Assembly (NCBI GenBank): GCA_030587605.1
Contig: JAUQYT010000202.1
Span: forward strand, 1 to 12,149
DNA: 12,149 nucleotides
Direction of reading: 5' to 3'
DNA from: Candidatus Njordarchaeum guaymasense
GTDB lineage: Archaea > Asgardarchaeota > Njordarchaeia > Njordarchaeales > Njordarchaeaceae
Numbering within the stretch: the first letter of the stretch is position 1; each line of letters begins with the position of its first letter. This document shows positions 1-4,923 of this stretch, in pieces. Under the pieces are notes generated by a model. That model had not been told where the DNA came from and did not search any database. It worked only from the letters and a program-made list of their open reading frames with translations. The translations under genes and the position numbers were made by a program.

Positions 1-405
1 GATGCAGGGAAGAAGATTAGGGAATGGGCTAGACGCAAGGGGTTGCATGATGAGGGCCTTGGAGCTCGTCTCTTTGGCAGGAACACTTATCCAACCGAAA
101 AGCCTGAACCCCACGGCTACGAGTACTTCCTGACAGTCGGACCTGATGAGAAGCCAGAGGGAGACATTGACATTAAGGAGCTACCAGGCGGGTTATACGC
201 CGTTCTCAGGTTCAAAAATCTGGGTAGAATAGGGGAAGCTTGGGGAAAACTATGGAAGTGGATAGAGGAAAGCGAGTATGAGCACGTAGGCGTGAGGAAG
301 AGTGAACACGGCTGGGTCAACGGCTATGAAGAGCATCTGAACTGGCGTGAAAACAAACCGCAGAGTGAATGGATCTTCGATCTCTGGGTCCAACTAAGAG
401 AATGA
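1..405 (+). CDS. GyrI-like effector-binding domain protein, 5'-truncated
   Basis: The frame is open from the first base, so the gene begins outside the window; the TTG at 43 is internal. The visible 134 residues read as the C-terminal half of a GyrI-like (AraC effector-binding) small-molecule domain. The signs are an amphipathic helix (KKIREWARRKG), then LFGRNTYPTEKP, a beta strand GYEYFLTVG, the turn segment ELPGGLYAVLRFKNL, a Trp-rich helix (GKLWKWIEES) and a final strand IFDLWVQLRE. This fold binds hydrophobic small molecules, either as the sensor part of a regulator or as a stand-alone protein. No DNA-binding domain is visible because the N-terminus is missing, so regulator versus free-standing form cannot be decided. 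It ends 62 bases before the next gene on the same strand; co-transcription is possible. Confidence 0.8.
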   Translation, partial: DAGKKIREWARRKGLHDEGLGARLFGRNTYPTEKPEPHGYEYFLTVGPDEKPEGDIDIKELPGGLYAVLRFKNLGRIGEAWGKLWKWIEESEYEHVGVRKSEHGWVNGYEEHLNWRENKPQSEWIFDLWVQLRE

Positions 406-467
406 GGCTCAGACGAATATTACTGAAAAGAACATCTGCGAGTGTATTTCCAAGGGAGGAATAGCGA

Positions 468-1214
468 ATGTCATTAACAAAGAACTTGAAACATAAAGCG
501 AAGGAGGCAGGCTTCGTCATGGTCGGCGTCTCGAATCCGGAAACGCTACGCGACTTACCCTATGGACCGGTGGGCGACTTCTACGTGCTGCGTACGCCGG
601 AAGAGGAAATGCCTAACGTCAGATCCGTCGTGCTGGCGGCGATCCCTGTGTGGGACAGGTCATTCTATCTGGTTGTTGATTCCCAAGCGCGCAAGGGTTC
701 CAGCAACAGTACGCCCAGTGTTCACTCGGAGTCCTACTTCTTTGACTATGAGATTATGAAGAACAAAGCCTGGACAGTGGTTGACTATCTCAAAGGAAAA
801 GGCTTTGAATCCTCGCTTTCATTCAAGATTCCTCTGAAGACGGCCGCTGTTAAGTGCGGTCTTGGCTGTCAAGGCAAGAATAGCTTACTCGTTACCCCCA
901 ACTTCGGACCGCGCGTGGCATTGATCTCCATTCTCATAGAAGCGGAACTTGAGGTTGATGAGCCGTTTAAGGAGGATCTTTGCAGTGGATGCGAGAAGTG
1001 CATTCTTGCTTGTCCCACCAAGGCAATTGAAAGTCACAAAGTGAAATTCAACCGCTGCATGGTTTACTCGGTTGAGAATCCTGGAGCTTCAGATGTTCCT
1101 GAAGAAGTGAGAGATAGGGAGAGGAAACTTATTCAGAGACCTACTCCCTGCAGTTTCATTGAATGCACAGTATGCATCGATGCCTGCCCTATAGGGAGAC
1201 CCCCATCCCATTGA
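468..1214 (+). CDS. QueG-like double [4Fe-4S] cluster protein
   Basis: This 248-residue protein resembles epoxyqueuosine reductase (QueG) and related cobalamin/iron-sulfur reductases. Residues 130-141 (CGLGCQGKNSLL) match the family's AGLGxxGKNS signature. The first ferredoxin-like motif is C172-x2-C175-x2-C178-x3-C182-P. The second is C228-x4-C233-x2-C236-x3-C240-P, with an extra C197 between them. The ATG at 468 follows GGGAGGA at 454-460 with ideal spacing. QueG is usually longer (roughly 310-380 residues, with a C-terminal extension), and this copy stops just after the second cluster. The Asp expected before the GLG motif in QueG is not seen; the segment reads SFKIPLK. True epoxyqueuosine reduction is therefore doubtful, and a related redox role is more cautious. 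The 4Fe-4S assignment is firm; the substrate is unknown. Confidence 0.85.
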   Translation: MSLTKNLKHKAKEAGFVMVGVSNPETLRDLPYGPVGDFYVLRTPEEEMPNVRSVVLAAIPVWDRSFYLVVDSQARKGSSNSTPSVHSESYFFDYEIMKNKAWTVVDYLKGKGFESSLSFKIPLKTAAVKCGLGCQGKNSLLVTPNFGPRVALISILIEAELEVDEPFKEDLCSGCEKCILACPTKAIESHKVKFNRCMVYSVENPGASDVPEEVRDRERKLIQRPTPCSFIECTVCIDACPIGRPPSH

Positions 1215-1451
1215 TACTATGATCTTTCCCAAGAGGGGAGGATAGCGGGGAGAAGAACGGAAGTTAGTGCCAAGTTCAACGATTACTGCTGCATGATCGT
1301 CGTAAGTATGAACGGTTTGCCAAGGATTACAGCAACAACAGACTGCAGCATCTAGCGCTCAGATTCGAAACATTTTTTTAGATTACGCAGCATATTCTTA
1401 CTGGGCGATTGTGTCCTAACGTATGATCCGGGTAGGAGGGGTGAGACATAG
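1215..1451 (+). other. intergenic stretch with T-run and a short gene-like remnant
   Basis: No complete gene is visible. A T7 run at 1373-1379 could end transcription from the iron-sulfur gene. A frame open from 1268 to the TAG at 1379-1381 reads LLLHDRRKYERFAKDYSNN and onward for about 15 more residues. It is protein-like but has no usable start codon or ribosome binding site, so it may be the tail of a decayed gene or chance. The last 20 bases carry the ribosome binding site of the next gene. Confidence 0.35.
1435..1444 (+). promoter_or_regulatory. ribosome binding site fixing a TTG start
   Basis: GGAGGGGTGA lies 7 nt before the TTG at 1452. An in-frame TAG immediately precedes the TTG, so the reading frame cannot start earlier; this site decides the start. 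Confidence 0.7.
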
Positions 1452-2297
1452 TTGTCTGGGTCTAGCGGCAGTTGGAAAGAGCCCGAAGATGATCCAATCT
1501 CGGACGTCCCGGAGAGTTGTGCCTCATGTAACCTGGCAGAGAAGTTTGAGTCGAAAGCTGGGAGCATAGTTGCTTCCTGCAAGAAGAATGACTGCAAAAG
1601 ATTCAACAAGCCTGTCCCCTACAAGTATATTGTGGACCTAGAACCTTCCCCTAAGATCTCTGTCGAGATCCTCGAATTTGTCCGAGTAGCAGAGAGAATA
1701 GCACGCGAACGGCAGAGGCAGCCGAGAAGAATGAAGCATGATGAGGAGGAGCGCATGGACGCTGTCACCAGAACAACCCAAATTACTCGCTCCCCGAGCG
1801 GAAATGCTCACGGCTTCCCAGATGAGCTGCAGACTCAATTCGATAAACTGGACAACGAACTCAAGCAAATCAACGATTCCTTTGACAGCAAGTTCGAAGG
1901 GATAAGGAAACGGCTCGCGAGGGCGAAGGAACTTAGGGCCAAGGAACAGGCAGAGCCGAAATCAGAAGGACAGACAACCATAAGGGCATGGAACCAGCTC
2001 ATAGAAAAATATAGGAAAATGCTGAAGGCCGCAGAATCAGAACTTGACACCTCATACAAGAGGGTATCTGGGATCAATGGTATTGTAGAAGCAAGAATGA
2101 AGCAAGTAGAAGAGGAACTACCCGTCAAGGAATATGAGTTGAAAGTCGAACAAGATCTGAAAGAGAATACTGGGAACATAGAGGAGCTGCAGAAACAGGT
2201 AGGCAGTCTCAGAAAACAGCAGGAAGAATGTGTGCCAAGGAAAGAAAAGCTCAAGAACCTGCTAGACCGCATACAGTACTGTACAGGGGAAAAATAG
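1452..2297 (+). CDS. N-terminal Cys4 / coiled-coil protein of unknown function
   Basis: I do not recognise this 281-residue soluble protein. The N-terminal part has four cysteines (C23-x2-C26, C43-x4-C48) that could form one small zinc site. A basic stretch follows (residues 81-95, ERIARERQRQPRR). From about residue 124 to the end it is strongly charged and heptad-like, rich in Glu, Lys and Gln, as expected of a long helix or coiled coil, with a break near 170-178. A late pair C260/C277 has no obvious partner. There is no signal peptide or membrane segment. The TTG start is forced by an in-frame TAG directly before it at 1449-1451 and is supported by GGAGGGGTGA at 1435-1444. A T5 run at 2351-2355 may end the transcript. 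The gene stands alone; a structural or nucleic-acid-associated role is only a guess. Confidence 0.75.
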   Translation: MSGSSGSWKEPEDDPISDVPESCASCNLAEKFESKAGSIVASCKKNDCKRFNKPVPYKYIVDLEPSPKISVEILEFVRVAERIARERQRQPRRMKHDEEERMDAVTRTTQITRSPSGNAHGFPDELQTQFDKLDNELKQINDSFDSKFEGIRKRLARAKELRAKEQAEPKSEGQTTIRAWNQLIEKYRKMLKAAESELDTSYKRVSGINGIVEARMKQVEEELPVKEYELKVEQDLKENTGNIEELQKQVGSLRKQQEECVPRKEKLKNLLDRIQYCTGEK

Positions 2298-2532
2298 ATA
2301 GCAGAAGGATGATCCGTCTCCAGGAGCCCCTTAGAAGAAGCTGAATATGATTTTTAGTGGATCTCCCAGAGAAGGCCCGAGGAATGGGAAAACTGTTTCT
2401 AGGTTCAGCGCGCGAACTGACAGAAGGCAAACTCTGACCGCGTGCCCATGACCTGAATTTCCCGTCGCCGAAAAAAAGATTCTTGAAGGGGACTCTCGGC
2501 CGCAACGGTTTCGCGAAGGGTTCCTTTTCCTT
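2298..2532. other. convergent intergenic region with T-runs on both strands
   Basis: This lies between a plus-strand gene and the minus-strand desulforedoxin gene. It holds TTTTT on the plus strand (2351-2355) and TTTTTTT on the minus strand (2471-2477), each downstream of a gene end. The short frames here have no ribosome binding site or recognisable product. Confidence 0.5.
2471..2477 (-). terminator. T7 run after desulforedoxin gene
   Basis: Read on the minus strand, seven T's (AATCTTTTTTTCGG context) occur about 56 nt past the stop of the desulforedoxin gene. Archaeal polymerases stop at such T-rich tracts without needing a hairpin. Confidence 0.5.
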
Positions 2533-2652
2533 CTAGGCTTTCACTAGCTTCATTGGTTTCCCGCAACACACGAGAGTTCCTTTTCCGGCTGTTATGACGG
2601 AGACTTTGTTTCCGCATATTTCGCACAGGTAGATCTCTTTGACTTTGGTCAT
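2533..2652 (-). CDS. dsr: desulforedoxin (stand-alone FeCys4 protein)
   Basis: This complete 39-residue protein has the desulforedoxin / desulfoferrodoxin N-terminal pattern: YLCEICGNKVSV, then TAGKGTLVCCGKPMKLV. The four iron ligands are C10, C13 and the adjacent pair C29-C30, the same spacing as the 36-residue Desulfovibrio desulforedoxin. In that family a rubredoxin-like Fe(SCys)4 centre in a homodimer carries single electrons, often linked to superoxide or oxygen defence. There is no second, catalytic superoxide-reductase domain: a TAG follows residue 39. The ATG at 2652 has GGTGA on the minus strand 6 nt before it. A hairpin lies in the leader and a T7 run downstream, so it looks like a single-gene transcript. 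Its size makes it easy to miss by automated gene calling. The symbol follows the family name and is tentative. Confidence 0.88.
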   Translation of the reverse strand: MTKVKEIYLCEICGNKVSVITAGKGTLVCCGKPMKLVKA

Positions 2653-2933
2653 CTCATTCACCGCCGTTTTGCGGAGAAGTTGTGCTTCTCCTAGGTTTGC
2701 ACGCTCAGACTGCTTCTTATGTCTTTCTGTGCAACCGATTCATCAAAAGCAACGCAGTATCTCTTTGCTTGTTCGAAATGGAACGTTTCCAGACTTCAGA
2801 AACAATATCGCGCAGCAAGTGGAAAATGGACATAATAATCCCAGGAAAAGGTGCGCTGCCGATTGTGGGATACGACCCACAACAAAGTAGGTGCAATCTA
2901 GCATATAGGCAGGATTGTCTGAGATCGGTTGGC
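2653..2933. other. intergenic region, no supported gene beyond the leader hairpin
   Basis: This separates the desulforedoxin gene from the small frames at 2934-3120. Two overlapping plus-strand frames (2639-2890, 2682-2978) and a 38-codon minus-strand frame (2717-2833) are open. None has a ribosome binding site or a recognisable motif, and I do not call them genes. I see no tRNA-like T-loop. Confidence 0.5.
2673..2691 (-). promoter_or_regulatory. perfect 7-bp hairpin in the desulforedoxin leader
   Basis: GGAGAAG-TTGTG-CTTCTCC on the plus strand is a perfect 7-bp inverted repeat with a 5-nt loop. It ends 20 nt before the desulforedoxin ATG at 2652. On the transcript the first arm reads GGAGAAG, itself like a ribosome binding site, which the stem would hide. 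It could be an RNA hairpin or a dimeric repressor site. Confidence 0.45.
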
Positions 2934-3120
2934 CTAGAGTTTCTCTCTTTTTTCTCTTCTTTCTTGAGTGTTTCCTAGTCGAATCATCATAATTGATGTT
3001 ATAGCGCGACCATTTGCGAATTTCTCAATCGCATCGTAACTCATATAGACCTGTTTGAGTTAGGTTCTTCGAAGCCAATTCGGCAGGCTCCGGTATCACA
3101 TCAATCATTTCAATGTCCAC
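2934..3120 (-). pseudogene. two overlapping small frames, possible frameshifted or coupled small gene
   Basis: Minus-strand frame A starts at GTG 3120, after AGGAGAT with good spacing. It reads MDIEMIDVIPEPAELASKN and on for 12 more residues to a TGA at 3025-3027 (31 aa). Frame B starts at ATG 3044, inside the end of A in another frame. It reads MSYDAIEKFANGRAITSIMM and on for 16 more residues to a TAG at 2934 (36 aa), with a basic, purine-rich tail. Read through with a one-base shift near 3040, they would give a single protein of about 60 residues. I recognise no family. Options are a broken gene, a sequencing error, two coupled tiny genes, or chance. The divergent start region is shared with the GTPase gene on the other strand. 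Confidence 0.35.
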
Positions 3121-3192
3121 TTCGGTATCTCCTAAGGGGACTGTCGAACGTCTACAGGATATGAATATGCGACTAGCGTTGTCGAGGGGTGT

Positions 3193-3735
3193 ATGCTAGT
3201 TCCTGAAGCAGGTCTCGTCTTCAAGGTCATATTGGTGGGGGATGCTGCCGTAGGCAAGACAAGTATAGTGAACAAGCATCTCACCTCAGCAATCAAGGAG
3301 AAGTATTTTCCATCCTTGGGCGCCAACGTAGCTACGAAGGACTACGATATTGCGGGGAGCCATGTAACGCTCAAGATTTGGGACATTGCAGCTCAAGAGA
3401 AGTTCTCTTGGGTGAGGCAGAAGTACTACATGATGGCGAAAGCAGGAATCATAGTCTACGATGTGACAAAACCTGGGACATTTGAGAATGTCAGGTTCTG
3501 GTTTGCAGACCTTAAAACTTATCTTCCTGACAAGATCCCGATGATATTGATTGCCAACAAGATTGACTTGCCAGCGATAGTTGACATGAAGGCTGGACAA
3601 AGACTTGCAGACGAAATCGGGGCGGAATTCATTGAGACTTCAGCGATGACCGGCGAGAACATACAGAAAGCCTTTGAGAGAATTACAGAAACCTTGCTAG
3701 CCAGCGCTCCTTCCTCGCCACAAAAGAAAAAGTGA
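3193..3735 (+). CDS. Ras/Rab-like small GTPase
   Basis: This 180-residue single-domain P-loop GTPase is of the Ras superfamily and nearest Rab in appearance. G1 is GDAAVGKTS (16-24). Switch I reads FPSLGAN, so Ser41 sits where Rab has the Mg-binding Thr. G3 is WDIAAQE (63-69) in place of WDTAGQE, so the DxxG glycine is Ala67 while Gln68 is kept. G4 is NKID (122-125) and G5 is ETSA (148-151). The C-terminus is a short basic tail (SSPQKKK) with no cysteine, so no lipid anchor is expected. The ATG at 3193 has GAGGGGTG just upstream. It stands alone and is convergent with the zinc-ribbon cluster, 69 bases away. Archaeal Ras-like proteins are common, but their partners are mostly unknown. Nucleotide binding is likely; its hydrolysis rate is uncertain because of the altered switch residues. 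Confidence 0.92.
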   Translation: MLVPEAGLVFKVILVGDAAVGKTSIVNKHLTSAIKEKYFPSLGANVATKDYDIAGSHVTLKIWDIAAQEKFSWVRQKYYMMAKAGIIVYDVTKPGTFENVRFWFADLKTYLPDKIPMILIANKIDLPAIVDMKAGQRLADEIGAEFIETSAMTGENIQKAFERITETLLASAPSSPQKKK

Positions 3736-3804
3736 GTACGGGATTCTGGAATTACACAAGTAGTCCAATTTGCTCGCTATCAGGCGATGTCAAGGGATCC
3801 TATT

Positions 3805-4470
3805 CTATTTTAGTTTGGTGCCGCACTCGCCGCAGAATCGCGTGCCAGCTGGATTCGGTGCTCCACACTTTGGACACTTCGCTACGCTGAGAGGAGCGCC
3901 GCAATTATTGCAGAACTTGCCTTGACCTGCTGGTTTACCACACTGTGGGCAGATGGTCTGTTTGGTAGTTATTTCCCCGGTGAACACCTGTGTCTTCGTG
4001 GCCTTTTCTTTTATATCTGTTACCATCTTTTCTGCCTTGGCAGCAGCTACTTCGACAGCTTCGCGTGGCGCATCGTCAACGCAGAGTCCTTCTTCTTCGT
4101 TCCAATCGTTCTCACACACGTACCTCCTGCATTTTGGACAACGGTTGAAGTGTCCCTTTGCTTCGTTCTGCGCAAGCTCGAACGCTTGTTCGTGTTCTTT
4201 ATGCCACTGAGGAGACATTCCTGAGAATCTTTCGCCGATTACATCTGTTCCACTTCTGGCTGCCCATCCGGCGGTACTCTTTCCAGCTAGGGATGCGCCA
4301 ATTGAAACCGCATGACCTAGACCTTTGAGAAGTCCTCCCTTCTTGTGTGTTTTTGATTCCGCGAACTTTGTCTTGTATCCATCTCCGCATAGATCGCAGA
4401 AGAAGGTAAACTGGAATCCTGCTTCTGTGCTGTTGTCAGCAAAATTCCTTGTGAATGCTTGGAACGCCAT
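3805..4470 (-). CDS. multi-zinc-ribbon protein, last gene of cluster
   Basis: This 221-residue protein has four metal-binding units. C25-x2-C28 (FFCDLCGDGY) is followed by a glycine-rich apolar stretch (about 45-80) and an acidic helix (EHEQAFELAQNEAKGHF). Next come C111-x2-C114 and C119-x2-D122, with C130-x2-D133 nearby. A helical linker (137-165) leads to two C-terminal zinc ribbons (C174, C177, C187, C190 and C199, C202, C213, C216). I choose ATG 4470 over the frame's upstream ATG at 4518 because TAGGAGGTGA lies just before it and the longer start would sit inside the preceding gene. That upstream gene's TAG stop is part of this ribosome binding site, which suggests translational coupling. 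Function is unknown; the fold suggests an adaptor or protein-binding role. No clear membrane helix. Confidence 0.85.
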   Translation of the reverse strand: MAFQAFTRNFADNSTEAGFQFTFFCDLCGDGYKTKFAESKTHKKGGLLKGLGHAVSIGASLAGKSTAGWAARSGTDVIGERFSGMSPQWHKEHEQAFELAQNEAKGHFNRCPKCRRYVCENDWNEEEGLCVDDAPREAVEVAAAKAEKMVTDIKEKATKTQVFTGEITTKQTICPQCGKPAGQGKFCNNCGAPLSVAKCPKCGAPNPAGTRFCGECGTKLK

Positions 4471-4480
4471 TCTTTCTCTT

Positions 4481-4490
4481 TCACCTCCTA
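4481..4490 (-). promoter_or_regulatory. TAGGAGGTGA: stop codon fused to next gene's ribosome binding site
   Basis: On the minus strand this 10-mer holds the TAG stop (4488-4490) of the eight-CxxC zinc-ribbon gene and a near-consensus ribosome binding site for the ATG at 4470. It decides that start and implies that ribosomes finishing the first gene begin the second. Confidence 0.75.
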
Positions 4491-4808
4491 TTTGAGTGGT
4501 TTGCCACATTTCAGGCATTTTTCAAGGGGTGGTGTCGGTGTTTTACATTTTGGGCATGTGACCACTAATGGGGCTTTGCAGTGCTCGCAGTAGTCCGCTA
4601 GGAATGTTGGCTTGTGACATTTCGGACACGTGACAGCCAAGGATAGTCCACAATGACTGCATTTCTGCCAGCCTTGCTCGATCGGATTTCGACACTTTGG
4701 ACATCTTATTGGCCCCAGTGGATTCACTCCGCCACACAACGGGCAAACATTTGAGTCATCTGGGATCAGTTTGTCGCAGTAGCGACAGGGATGTTTGTAT
4801 CCTGGCAT
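4488..4808 (-). CDS. small protein of tandem zinc ribbons (eight CxxC motifs)
   Basis: This 106-residue protein is almost wholly zinc ribbon. It has eight CxxC motifs at C8/C11, C22/C25, C36/C39, C50/C53, C61/C64, C74/C77, C85/C88 and C98/C101, which pair into four four-cysteine sites (two double zinc ribbons). The repeats have the rhythm CPKC...P...CxxC(G/K)xPL. There is no catalytic domain, signal peptide or membrane helix. The ATG at 4808 follows GGAGG, which lies in the loop of a small hairpin (4811-4826). It sits between the beta-domain gene upstream and the larger zinc-ribbon gene downstream, with coupled translation to the latter. Such ribbons typically dock proteins or nucleic acid; here the partner may be a cluster product. 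Confidence 0.88.
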   Translation of the reverse strand: MPGYKHPCRYCDKLIPDDSNVCPLCGGVNPLGPIRCPKCRNPIEQGWQKCSHCGLSLAVTCPKCHKPTFLADYCEHCKAPLVVTCPKCKTPTPPLEKCLKCGKPLK

Positions 4809-4810
4809 GG

Positions 4811-4826
4811 TCTAGCCTCCTCTAGA
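4811..4826 (-). promoter_or_regulatory. hairpin with ribosome binding site in its loop
   Basis: On the minus strand TCTAG-AGGAGG-CTAGA is a perfect 5-bp inverted repeat whose 6-nt loop is the ribosome binding site for the ATG at 4808. The overlapping octamer CTCTAGAG (4820-4827) is also self-complementary. This may tune translation of the zinc-ribbon gene. Confidence 0.4.
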
Positions 4827-4859
4827 GCTCAAGGAGAATTCAGCAGATAACTTGGGCAT

Positions 4860-4872
4860 GGCGTACTACGCC
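4860..4872. repeat. 13-bp perfect dyad GGCGTACTACGCC
   Basis: Two 6-base arms flank one central base, in the 115-bp gap between the beta-domain gene and the eight-CxxC zinc-ribbon gene. It could be a protein-binding operator or an RNA hairpin weakening read-through between the two genes. No T-run follows it, so it is not a standard terminator. Confidence 0.4.
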
Positions 4873-4923
4873 TGCAACTGTTGTTTGGATCTGGTCGAGG
4901 ACATCGCCTCCATGAGCTTGTCG

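Noticed and set aside
2717..2833. 38-codon minus-strand frame (MSIFHLLRDIVSEVWK...)
   Set aside because: Protein-like, but there is no ribosome binding site and the length is common by chance; there is not enough to call a gene.
2639..2978. Two overlapping plus-strand frames in the gap
   Set aside because: They overlap each other and the desulforedoxin leader, lack ribosome binding sites, and show no recognisable motif.
3700..3735. Prenylation of the small GTPase followed by methylation by the ICMT-like proteins
   Set aside because: The GTPase ends in SSPQKKK with no cysteine, so there is no CaaX-type site; the link is attractive only by analogy with eukaryotes.
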